Below are positions 38,801 to 45,298 of a stretch of DNA of 64,000 nucleotides, piece after piece. Origin of the DNA: Lateolabrax maculatus. Lineage: Eukaryota > Chordata > Actinopteri > Acropomatiformes > Lateolabracidae. The position numbers and the translations under genes are program-made. Where the stretch lies: contig CM062215.1 of NCBI GenBank assembly GCA_031216445.1, forward strand, positions 298,501-362,500, written 5' to 3'. Position 1 is the stretch's first letter, and each line of letters starts with the position of its first letter. The notes under the pieces are model-generated. The model did not search any database. It was not told where the DNA came from and was given only the letters and a program-made list of their open reading frames with translations.

Positions 38801-41800
38801 GTTATCAGTTTCTCTAAAATGTGTTTTCATTCAGTCTGAAGGCACATTCTGTTCTGTAGGAAGAACCACAGTTTGATTTAATTTCATGCTCTCATGATTT
38901 CTGAGATAGATATCTCATTTAGAAACCAAACTCTCCATATCTTTGTTTTTTGTGTGTTTTCATGATTTCCCTCTGAGCTTGTGGACCAACACTTGATGAA
39001 CATGTTTGGCTTTCAAACAGCAGATCGACCTGACCTCCGGCCCTCCAGGGTTCAAACCCAACGTCACGGTCCACTTTTAAAAGTTTAACAAGTACAGAAT
39101 GTTTCAGTCCCAAATGGTTTTCTCAGGAACTATAAACTTTTGTATTTTTCCAGGACTCAGAGGCTCTGATCGTGTTCAGAAACCGAAAAGACCGACAGAC
39201 AAAGACTTTACTTATTGAGGTACTTTAAAACATTTAGTAACACAAATTAGATTTAATCTGTGATGGTCACAGTGATCAGTGATACTTGTCTGTCCGTCCA
39301 TGGGGACACTGCAGACAGGAGCTGCTGTCTGCTGGTTCAGCACACTTTTAAATGGTGGAAAAGCATCCTGGGAACCATATAGCATAATTAACCCCAAAAA
39401 CAAATTAAGGGGCAACACAAAGATCAGTGTAGCTGTCGGGGTTAGTCCTCAGCCTGTGGACTCAAGTTCTTTCCACAATATCATGTTTTGACATTTTCCA
39501 CATCAATGGCGAGCCGGTTCTTTATCCGACACTTTCCCAATCATTAAAGAGCCTCGACTTACTTACACATGATGAAGCTGTTAGAGTTCATCTGCAGTTC
39601 ATTCTCTGTCTTCACCACCACAAGATGATCTGACGTTTCACATTCATACAAACCATCTGAAGCTCCTTCATGTGGCTTCATGAACTCTTGTTTTGTATTT
39701 TACACAGCGTATTACAGCCGAAAGCATTCAGTCTGGTCCCTGAAGAATTAAAAACTGAAGGGAAAAGCTCGTCTCAGCTTAAAGAGCTAAATAGCTGCAG
39801 CGAAACAAGCTCCTGATGTTCTTGGTGCTTAAAGAGAGACACCGTACCCCAAACTAAGCTCTAAATGTTCCTCGGCTTTTGATTATTTTTTCGTCAAAGA
39901 AACACGGAATTCTTGAGCTGAACTAATTGAGAAATGAAGGAGAAATTGGTGTCAAACCAAGATCCATCAAACCAATCTACTTGTGGGGTAAACAAAGACA
40001 ACTTCAGAGGATTTCTTGATAATCAGGCCACAGGAAACAGTCAAAACTATTGGACTTTAAAACCGCTAAAAAATACTTAACAGAAGCAACAAGCGTTCAT
40101 CTCACAAGCAAAAGGCTTATTTAAAAGTCCATTGAAATTTTTTAATTTTTTACTCATATATTCTGTTGCAAGTAAAAAGTCCCCCCCAAAAATATATTTA
40201 TAAAAAAAACAAAAAACAAAGTCTGTTTAGTAGCTGTTCTTGGGCTTTGATCATATCACACAATCTTCATCAGCAGATGATGTTTGCCCAGCTGTCATGA
40301 TTCCTGATTTACTTTTTTTCTCTCTTTTTCTTTTGTGATTGATTCAGGAAAGAATCTTAAAAAAATACCCATATCACAATCTTAAATTAACCTTCTACCA
40401 AACTACATTGAAATTTTTGACATTTTACTCAGATATCCTGCTGCAGCTAAAGGACCGTACAGGAGCCCCAGAACCCCAGAAAAACTGTTTTCTTATCTTG
40501 TTCACACAAGTTATTATCAGATGATGATGATAATAATTTGGATCAACTTTGTACTGTCTAATTCCTTTATCATTTGAATATTTAGAAGCTTCATCAAGGA
40601 CTGAGCAGATAAGAAATTAAGTAATCAAACAGTTTAAAGGATAAACTCCATCAGAGGAACATTTCTATCCTGCTGAACTGTGTTTGTTTAGCTGATTAAG
40701 TTGCTGCGGCGCCTCGGGCTGCTGCACGGTGAAACAATCTGGTCTAATTACATGTTTAGGCCTCCTGAAGGAGTCCACAGAGCTGCAAGGACCAGCCTGT
40801 TCCCCCCATCATTAGACAAGGGTTTTCAGGACGCCAGCCACATTGTGTTGGATCCTGAGCACATCCGTCTTGTCCAGGTTTTCTTTGGGATGTTTATTCC
40901 TGCAGATCCATGTGGGAAAAGCCTGTAGAGAGGTCGACATGCTGGACATGTGTAATCATGCAGCTCATTCTTGGCAGCGCTGCACAGCCTGTCGAAGGCT
41001 TCCAACAGCAGCTGATTGAGTGGAGGGGATAAAACTCAACATGAAAGACATCAGGCCCCTTTCTAAAAGAACCTGTGTTTAACGTAGAGGAAAGTTGTCC
41101 AAGCTAACAGCCTGGGTAACATTTCACTCTGTTGTTTAAGGCGGACAGCTGCACTACGGGCGTCACTCATTGTCAAAACAATCAAATAGGAATCTAATGA
41201 CTCACATTTGTCCTCAAAACTCTGGAGACAAAAAATGCACTTTAACTAAAGTAATGAATCTCAAACATTCTATAGTTCTGCTGCTGCACAGTTCATGCCC
41301 AAGTACTACAAGAAAAACATACAATGCCATCAGAGAGTACAACACAAAGAGTCACAAACAACTCTAGTTGTGATAGAACTAAAATAACTATCACAAAGCA
41401 CACAAAGAACTACTGTACTACAGAAAACTGCTACATGCTCACATAAGTACAAAAAAAAAAAAAAAATCCAAAAAACTACCACAAGCAACCAGAAATGGCA
41501 CAACAAAGTATCACAAAGCATTAAAAGTAACAAAAAGAACCCATAAAGTACCACCATGTACTTTAAAGAGCTGTAGAGTGTACAAGAAGACTTGTGCTTC
41601 TGTGGCTGTAAACACTAGAATACAGTCAGTCGCTCTCATTACCTCAAACTGTAAAACACTGATGGAAACTCAACCATCTCTTTCATGTGTGGACTAATGA
41701 GCTGCTGCTGGTTTTACTGGTTTCACTGGGATTCTTAATCGTTTGGAGGGAAATCAACCCTGAAAGAAAAACATGACGAGGAAACGAACTGTGGAGGAGA

Positions 41801-43990
41801 AATCAAACTGTTAACTGTTACACTTAAAGCCTCAAACTCACTGCAAAATACTCTCCAACTTCCATGTCTGGTAACTTGGTGACATAAAAGACCGGACTGG
41901 GGGGGATTTAGCGCCCCCTAAAGGTCAACTCCAAACCTTTTGGTTAAGACATCAGATGGCCCCAAAAGTGTCAAAATCGGCCAAAACAGTCAAAAAGTTA
42001 AAAAAATCTAAACTCTCTATAGTTGTAGTTATCGCCACAAATAATCAAAGAACAAAAAGGTTGGGCAGCGCACCCTAGAGGTCTCGGCAGTAGTTTCCTT
42101 TTATGGAAAACAAAATTGCCAAAATGTCCTAAAACTGAAAAACAGAAAACAAAACAGCTGTGAGTGTTTCTTTTCGTTAAAATGTCTCACATACAGTGAC
42201 TTCAGTATATCAACATGGAGAACTCCACCCACTTAAACATATATTTAACAGACAGCAGCTGTTTCTGTTTTTATAACATGTGAGACACTAAACGGCGTCC
42301 ATTTAACTGCACCGGTATGGAAGTTCATCGTTGACAAAATGACTTTCCACTTTCTGCAGTTTTCATCTTTTGTAGCCAAATCGGTAAATGTATTCTTACG
42401 GCCTTAAAAATTTATTTTAAAACACCTGAAGAAGGAAAGCAGCCAAAAAAGCACAAAATCAGGATTTTGCACAAGAGTTGCACCGCAGTTTCAAATCTGT
42501 CCCCAAGTGCTTGTGATTCATTTACAACATTAATTAAATTTTTGCTCCCTCATTACTTTTGTTGCTCATAAACTTCTATATGGGAACAAAACACATTAAA
42601 ATCTGATTGAAAACTCTGTAGAAAGGAGCAAAAACTAAACGTAGGAGCTCATGTGAACACATTCAGACTGCAGGTCTCTCTCTGTTGTTCTTGGCTGCCT
42701 CTCGCCCGGTGAGGTAATCCTCTCCGAGCCGTCCCATCAGACCACCGTGTCGCTCTGAACGAGGGGATTTTATCATCTTACATAACTATAAAAGCTCAAT
42801 GAGACAGAAAAATCACAGTTTATATCATGAATTAGCCCCGCCCCCCTCCGGGCGAGCAGCACACCTGCCTGCACGACTCAACGCCATCAAACATCACACC
42901 AAAACCAAGTCCACCTCAACGTGCATCCAAAATGCACTCAACTTTCACCAAAATGCTTCAAATGCACAGAAAAATAAACGTGCAGAAAAGTCACATTTTC
43001 TGCAGCTTGAACGTGACGAACATTCGAGCCAGAAGGGCTGAGTCAGCAGAAAACTGCAGGAGAGAAGGAAGCAGTGACGGCAGAATCTGACAAACTCCTG
43101 CACACCACAGTACAAACGTGTACGGAGGGTCAACCACGCCAGAAACCTCACGTTTATCCCCGGAGATATGATGACTGTCTGCCCTGTTATTTAAACTTGT
43201 CATGCTGCTTCATGCAGAAACATTTTCAGCTCAGAAACTCTTAATTTCTTCACTCTTAAGTCAAACAAGAAAACAGAAGCAGCATTTAGTGAAGTGCATT
43301 ACTTTACCTTTTCTACCGAAAACCTTTATGTCCTGTTTTCTTCCTACTTATCCTCTTAATCTCCCCATTTACTTCCACCCTGTTTTTTTTTTTTTTAACA
43401 AACTGTTACCTTGCAAACTCTATTCATTATCATGTTTTAGTTAAACCCTGCTGCCATGTTTTCTAACTTTTCACTACTTTGTCCCTTTTTTCCAATTTAA
43501 CCTGTTTATTTTCAACCCTATTAACTGTCAATCTTTTGAAATGTTTCCAAATTGCCACCCTGTCTTTTTATCCCATTTATTTTAGTTTAATTTCAACCTT
43601 TAAACTGTTTCTTTCGACAGTTTCAGCCATTTTTTCCACATATTACCCTGTTAGATTTGCACTAGTTGCACCTTGCCGTTACCTTATTTATTCAACATTA
43701 TTTTCCTGCTTATTTTAATTATTAGATTTTCCTTTAAACCCGATCGTTTCCGTCCTGCCACCCGTTAACCTTTTATTTTGATTGATTCCTTATTTATTCC
43801 AAATGATTACCTACAGCACTTTATGTTGTTATCTCATGTTGATTTGTGGATTATCTTATTAAGTAAGAAGGTCATTGAGTGTTTTTTTCATGCACTTGCC
43901 TCGGATCCTCTGTGCAGGGATGCCGTTGAGGAGAATCGTCCCCCCGAGCAGCAGGACGAGGACTCGGAGGAGCAGAGCGAAGCCCGGCAT
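14755..43990 (-). CDS. abi3bp: ABI family member 3 binding protein (Target of Nesh-SH3), 22 coding exons joined
   Basis: Extracellular-matrix protein; the mammalian form binds the SH3 domain of ABI3/NESH and is linked to adhesion, cell-cycle exit and mesenchymal differentiation. Joined exons total 2532 nt, or 843 residues plus stop, with every splice phase matching. In order: signal peptide (1-26, cleavage after GIPA); conserved block with 'KLEGYILGYGSSMF' (31-113); FN3 domain (~114-216, 'FYTIRYRERNRKW'); Pro/Thr/Ser/Lys-rich linker (~219-579); second FN3 (~600-711, 'CPSFIILDWEK', 'YEFKVKPKNELG'); conserved C-terminal domain (712-843, 'TWYRKFVGVQLCNSLRYKIY', 'GEDHCQFVDSFLDGR'), ending CGTPIPGKW. 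The human protein as I recall it is longer (~1075 residues), mostly in the linker, so some variable exons may be missed or absent. The C-terminal domain is also shared with FNDC1, but the N-terminal block and the IMPG2 neighbour favour abi3bp. Confidence 0.93.
15361..15483 (-). CDS. abi3bp: abi3bp exon 21
   Basis: Splice-bounded 123-bp phase-1 exon (CTGGGCAG/GT...CCTG/GTAAAT) encoding 'KFHNIGDQTGFGEDHCQFVD' and 'SFLDGRTGRQL' of the conserved C-terminal domain. Its single Cys (DHCQF) is a conserved position of that domain. Confidence 0.96.
15572..15730 (-). CDS. abi3bp: abi3bp exon 20
   Basis: 159-bp phase-1 exon (TCTCTGCAG/GA...AATG/GTGAGT). It encodes the start of the C-terminal domain: 'GKDAIWTQFPF', 'DSYSDCHGKQYVKRTWYRKF' and 'VGVQLCNSLRYKIYLSDSLN'. 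Similarity to the human protein is strongest here and in exon 21. Confidence 0.96.
16237..16316 (-). CDS. abi3bp: abi3bp exon 19
   Basis: 80-bp exon (TTGATAG/T...TCTG/GTCAGT) completing the second FN3 domain: 'YEFKVKPKNELGAGPPSEPV', then 'SFNTES'. It restores phase 1 after exon 18, which ends in phase 2. Confidence 0.94.
16742..16800 (+). repeat. LINE-type 3' tail (L2/CR1-like)
   Basis: The string 'AATTTCCCCATTATGGGATG' followed by AATAAAGTCTTATCTT is the usual 3' end of fish L2/CR1-type retroposons. The body upstream is too decayed to read. Confidence 0.5.
17080..17210. repeat. 'ACTTTTACTT' element fragment
   Basis: It holds 'CAGTACTTTTACTTATAAAA', 'TAGTACTTTTACTGCAAC' and a terminal 'ACTTCCTCCATCAC', the same family as 10565-10695. 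Confidence 0.55.
18065..18170 (-). CDS. abi3bp: abi3bp exon 18
   Basis: 106-bp exon (TTTCCTCAG/AG...AGCAG/GTATGC), middle of the second FN3 domain: 'EYEVISTAKGPDGEQVSILT', then 'TNQTHTAVENLKPES'. It enters in phase 1 and leaves in phase 2. It carries one NQT sequon. Confidence 0.95.
18328..18537 (-). CDS. abi3bp: abi3bp exon 17
   Basis: 210-bp phase-1 exon (CTCCCAAAG/CG...ACCG/GTACAA). It joins the linker to the second FN3 domain: 'PHVVYQTGKKPDEPCSIT', 'NYFPEDEPSEANVTAPPKSP', 'NLTVVTVEGCPSFIILDWEK'. NVT and NLT are potential N-glycosylation sites. This block aligns clearly with human ABI3BP. Confidence 0.96.
18709..18798 (-). CDS. abi3bp: abi3bp exon 16
   Basis: 90-bp phase-1 exon (TTTATTTAG/CC...GTGG/GTAAGT): 'SRQETWEASELFKPQPASDV' then 'DALGKKRYV'. 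The DALGKKRYV end corresponds to the mammalian DPLGKPRFK just before the second FN3 region. Confidence 0.9.
19483..19608 (-). CDS. abi3bp: abi3bp exon 15 (linker)
   Basis: 126-bp phase-1 exon (TTCCATCAG/AC...ACTG/GTATGA) with Lys/Pro/Thr-rich sequence: 'KLPILKPKLPPATAKPTKQE', then 'RKQTTTATPTTT'. Composition and phase are those of the extended ABI3BP linker. No domain is recognisable. Confidence 0.85.
19751..19819 (-). CDS. abi3bp: abi3bp exon 14 (linker)
   Basis: 69-bp phase-1 exon (TTGTTCCAG/GA...ACAG/GTGAGA): 'GSPARPFIPINKKPNLVGKP', then GDTG. Splice consensus is strong on both sides. Confidence 0.87.
19820..21412. other. abi3bp intron 13, no gene features seen
   Basis: No phase-compatible exon was found. 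A good acceptor near 21113 leads into a short open run with two Cys, but no usable donor follows. Confidence 0.5.
21413..21499 (-). CDS. abi3bp: abi3bp exon 13 (linker, donor ambiguous)
   Basis: 87-bp phase-1 exon starting at the acceptor CCTACTGCAG: 'VNNSLLEDKKSEFPDAFGRS', then 'SPTIEERFYG'. The phase-preserving donor is G/GTTGGT, which is weak; a better-looking GTAAAG lies 4 nt downstream but would shift the frame into exon 14. A second in-frame acceptor (GCTAG) lies 19 nt inside in the same reading frame only if phase changes, so the outer site is preferred. Confidence 0.7.
21500..24684. other. abi3bp intron 12
   Basis: No confident exon. It contains one exon-like open segment (22015-22140) that coincides with an imperfect inverted repeat (22063-22094 with 22111-22142), treated as a finding. 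The remainder is AT-rich with a degenerate AAGTC-word repeat near 23880-23940. Confidence 0.5.
24685..24873 (-). CDS. abi3bp: abi3bp exon 12 (linker)
   Basis: 189-bp phase-1 exon (ATCTTTTAG/GT...GGGG/GTAATC), Ser/Pro/Arg-rich: 'QGSKRNLSPSLPLQPYNPAA', 'TTIARSMRPASRNPLFPFSN', 'GLRQPHSSSRPSNSSPTSGI'. The long stop-free frame with matched splice phases and a linker-like composition supports it. There is no recognisable domain. Confidence 0.8.
25373..25450 (-). CDS. abi3bp: abi3bp exon 11 (linker)
   Basis: 78-bp phase-1 exon with a strong polypyrimidine acceptor (TTTCTTTCCCACACAG/CT) and donor TGGG/GTAACA: 'AFGKSADKSSLLRSALANER', then 'AKTSNWG'. It is less Pro-rich than its neighbours. The 133-residue open frame that spans it runs into both introns and is not all coding. 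Confidence 0.75.
25640..26830. repeat. Tandem duplications inside abi3bp intron 10
   Basis: A block containing 'TTTGCAGATGACACT' with upstream 'CAGCAGTTAA' and 'GGCCTTTA', and downstream 'AACCACAAAC' text, recurs in order at about 25640-25770 (partial), 25893-25960 (partial), 26129-26300 and 26586-26820. Copies are diverged but colinear, so this is duplicated intron sequence rather than an inserted element. Confidence 0.65.
26895..27095 (-). CDS. abi3bp: abi3bp exon 10 (linker, largest variable exon)
   Basis: 201-bp phase-1 exon (CTCACCCCAG/AC...GCTG/GTAATT): 'KGNTVTNNTNRPADRPPALP', 'QLLPTKAPPASATASPLLKL', 'HQGQTTKAPSNPPEKPHNPA'. It is rich in Pro, Thr and Ala, and NNT is a potential N-glycosylation site. 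The Ser/Thr density would suit O-glycosylation. Confidence 0.87.
27310..27615. mobile_element. hAT-type MITE with 8-bp target duplication
   Basis: The 306-bp element lies between direct repeats CTTTCAAA at 27302-27309 and 27616-27623. Its ends read CAGGACTGGGTATCAA and, as the complement of the right end, TAGGGCTGGGTATCA, giving inverted termini with the hAT-like CAGGG/ACTGG start. It has no coding capacity. The 8-bp duplication is the hallmark of hAT transposition. Confidence 0.85.
28549..28623 (-). CDS. abi3bp: abi3bp exon 9 (linker)
   Basis: 75-bp phase-1 exon (TTCCCCACAG/CG...CTCG/GTAACA): 'APPESHQETLPLPGSAEPKW', then PHVSLG. It has exactly the same length and phase as exon 8, consistent with the repeated-exon architecture of the ABI3BP linker. 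Confidence 0.85.
29295..29369 (-). CDS. abi3bp: abi3bp exon 8 (linker)
   Basis: 75-bp phase-1 exon (CTGTTCGCAG/CT...TTTG/GTGATT): 'LHNKTRLTPLLKNPSFPGAP', then RTSFG. An NKT sequon is present. The donor GTGATT is moderate. Confidence 0.8.
30314..30353 (-). CDS. abi3bp: abi3bp exon 7 (40-bp small exon)
   Basis: Begins in phase 0 after exon 6 and ends in phase 1, so it is where the phase-1 linker chain starts: 'KPIGPHTLFPPRP'. Acceptor TTTTTCAG and donor CCTG/GTGAGA are strong. It is too short to appear as an open frame of its own. Confidence 0.85.
31644..31696 (-). CDS. abi3bp: abi3bp exon 6
   Basis: 53-bp exon (TTTCACAG/AT...CCGATG/GTACGT) encoding 'KNPQKPYKLRNPLVKPM' just after the first FN3 domain. 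It ends in phase 0. Confidence 0.88.
31806..31987 (-). CDS. abi3bp: abi3bp exon 5 (FN3-1, C-terminal half)
   Basis: 182-bp exon (CTGCCTGCAG/G...GGCA/GTAAGC): 'FYTIRYRERNRKWIYQTCPT', 'SDTVIDNLKPNTPYEFAVRS', 'NKDDRSGTWSKPVIHNTNMG'. FYTIRYRE, the NLKPNT.YEF core and the following W are typical FN3 strand residues and match human ABI3BP closely. Confidence 0.96.
32049..32093 (+). mobile_element. Decayed LINE reverse-transcriptase fragment
   Basis: The plus strand reads 'SSEVPQGSVLGPCF' then a stop. VPQGSVLGP is the conserved motif preceding the catalytic region of LINE reverse transcriptases (L2/CR1/Rex types). Only this short piece is legible, inside abi3bp intron 4. Confidence 0.6.
32842..32974 (-). 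CDS. abi3bp: abi3bp exon 4 (FN3-1, N-terminal half)
   Basis: 133-bp exon (GTGCACAG/GG...GACGG/GTGAGA): 'KVNLEKPLHLVIGSISPTAV', 'LLSWGNYLKTPYEG', 'NECLED'. It matches the mammalian KPLQLVVGTLTPTSVFLSWG segment. It enters in phase 1 and leaves in phase 2. Confidence 0.95.
33048..33116 (-). CDS. abi3bp: abi3bp exon 3
   Basis: 69-bp phase-1 exon (TTGTTCCAG/AC...CACAG/GTACGC): 'AEPKYLVAVQPIPANDVKKH', then CTG. It corresponds to the mammalian AEPKYLVAVRPSP. Confidence 0.95.
34940..35069 (-). repeat. Inverted copy of local intron-2 repeat
   Basis: Its reverse complement matches 35766-35879 closely: both share 'AAGATTCAGTAGAC', 'GGGTTGTTGGC', 'CTCTCCACCA', 'CTCTCATCAGGGA' and 'GCCCTCAC', with one ~16-nt length difference. 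The arms are about 700 bp apart. Confidence 0.8.
35766..36262 (+). repeat. Direct copies of local intron-2 repeat
   Basis: A first copy at 35766-35879 is followed by diverged copies at about 36051-36160 and 36187-36262. They share 'CTTCAGCCAAATTTGG'-like text and 'GAGGCTCTCACAG'. A further diverged copy lies near 36810-36910. Confidence 0.65.
37092..37271 (-). CDS. abi3bp: abi3bp exon 2
   Basis: 180-bp phase-1 exon (TCTGTTCAG/TG...ATGG/GTAAGT): 'RRQNMKVRINATGDTIVMKF', 'VRPSPDVKLEGYILGYGSSM', 'FSKQFIQLPENGQPYETEM'. KLEGYILGYGSS is nearly identical to mammalian ABI3BP (and resembles the FNDC1 N-terminus). NAT is a potential N-glycosylation site. Confidence 0.96.
37272..43899. other. abi3bp intron 1 (6.6 kb, GC-AG)
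   Basis: No exon recognised. It holds a common fish repeat fragment at 38470-38670, one copy of the 24-bp repeat (39316-39339), and two stretches of mixed, non-repetitive composition with TAAT cores (about 37971-38110 and 40640-40930) that could be regulatory. The intron begins GC rather than GT. Confidence 0.6.
38470..38670. repeat. Interspersed repeat ('TCTCAACAACTGTTGGATGG' family)
   Basis: The string 'TCTCAACAACTGTTGGATGG' followed by attgtgatgaaatttgg, 'CATGTTCCCCTCAGGATGAA' and 'TTAGCATGCTGACGTTAGCA' is the signature of a very common percomorph repeat. A piece in opposite orientation is at about 50530-50600. Confidence 0.65.
43900..43990 (-). CDS. abi3bp: abi3bp exon 1 (start codon and signal peptide)
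   Basis: ATG at 43990-43988 opens a 30-codon run: 'MPGFALLLRVLVLLLGG', then TILLNGIPA, QRIR. This is a textbook signal peptide (hydrophobic core, small residues, predicted cut after Ala26). The exon ends in phase 1 at GAG/GCAAGT, a consensus GC donor. Joining to exon 2 gives Val-Arg-Arg-Gln with no frame break; the nearby GT would break the frame. I chose this ATG because it is the first in the exon and directly starts the signal sequence. Confidence 0.87.
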
Positions 43991-44129
43991 GACCTCTCAA
44001 AACTTCAGGAGGTGAGGATGAAGAGGACGATGAAGAGGTTTAGGAGGATGAGGAGCGACCAGGAGCTGCACAACTTCACTAAGCGTCTCCCTCTGCAGTC
44101 TTAGGACTTGTTCAGCTGTGGGACGTCCT

Positions 44130-44195
44130 CGCTGTGGAGAGGGGGACCACTGAAACGCCGGCATCTATAGCCTCTGCAGGTGGGCGTGGCCTGGA
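44130..44195 (-). promoter_or_regulatory. abi3bp: Probable abi3bp core promoter
   Basis: On the minus strand, GGCCACGCCC (44182-44191, a GC-box/KLF-type site) is followed by a TATA-like GGCTATAGATG (around 44163-44173), 170-180 bp before the start codon. The surrounding ~200 bp is richer in CpG than neighbouring DNA. The transcription start is inferred, not seen. Confidence 0.3.
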
Positions 44196-44822
44196 TGACA
44201 TCACCAACCCCGTACACTCAAACCTACACCTCCCTCATACTGAACCCCCCCCCCCCCCAGCTCTTCCCACTTCTTTTCTCTCTGGACCTCAAACATGAAA
44301 CTTTTTTTTCTTTGCTCTCTACTTTCCCCCTGTTTTTTTCATCATGCCGCCCTCCTCCTCCTCGTTTTCCAGTCAGGTTTGGCTGTTCGACACTTTATAA
44401 TTCAGTCATGCAGGTGTTTGCCAGCAGTGCTGTGGAGGGAAACACAGAGGGAGTAAACTGAAACCAGAGGCTCCACAAACAAGAACATTTTCTTTCAATC
44501 ACAGTTGATTTAGAGCTGATAGAAGTATATACATATATAAAAATATAAATAACGACACTTGGGGCTCCTGAGCCCGGCAGGCCTGTTCAGTGATGTAATG
44601 AATGTATATGATAATGTACAACATGGCTGTATGTGCTGATAATTTGTGAATATCATTATGTTTTATTATCACTAACATGAATCTCACAGTAACAACAAGC
44701 AGCAGCTGGAAGGCAAAGTGTGTTCAGGAGGACAATTTAAGGTTTGGATTCCTGTCGGAGGAATGAAAAGAATGTAAATCAGCTGCGGAAGTTAATCTTT
44801 CACAGGAAAAACTCCACAATTA

Positions 44823-44826
<4 letters not shown>

Positions 44827-44878
<52 letters not shown>
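44827..44878. repeat. (AC)n microsatellite
   Basis: 52 bp of uninterrupted AC dinucleotide. Confidence 0.97.
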
Positions 44879-44879
<1 letters not shown>

Positions 44880-44955
44880 AGTGTTGAGGCACTCAGGTTT
44901 GTTCCACGTGCTCGCTGAAGAACTTGTGAAATCTGATCGTCCTCAGTGGACCAGA

Positions 44956-44988
44956 GCGCGCGCGCGCGCGCGCGCGCGCGCACGCACG

Positions 44989-45067
<79 letters not shown>
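44956..45067. repeat. Composite (GC)n-(CACG)n-(CA)n tract
   Basis: About 25 bp of alternating GC passes through CACG repeats into about 75 bp of CA. Alternating purine-pyrimidine over 110 bp is strongly Z-DNA prone. Open frames on both strands (Arg-Ala, His-Thr, Cys-Val strings) are artefacts. Confidence 0.97.
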
Positions 45068-45069
<2 letters not shown>

Positions 45070-45183
45070 CACCCGCATCGCAACACATCCGCCCGCTGCA
45101 CACGTGCATGCTGGGAACAGCCGTAGTGCCAAAACCGCTGACAAGTTTTCTCCAAGTTGAAGACTGAAAGGAGGGATGGTGAT

Positions 45184-45298
45184 GGGGGGGGGGGGCTGAA
45201 GGGAAAACCCGAACACTGGACCTGGACTCTGATGCAGTCGGTCCAACACGTGCCGTCACATGCGACAGGAGGGGGGGGGGGGGGGGGGGATGGGGGGG
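45184..45298. repeat. Poly-G runs (G12, G19, G7)
   Basis: Guanine runs at 45184-45195, 45271-45289 and 45292-45298 could form G-quadruplexes. They lie about 1.2 kb upstream of the abi3bp start codon. Confidence 0.9.

Noticed and set aside
43778..44104. 108-residue plus-strand open frame over the abi3bp first exon
   Set aside because: It is antisense to the signal-peptide exon. The minus-strand reading chains in phase to exon 2 and matches abi3bp, so the plus frame is a shadow.
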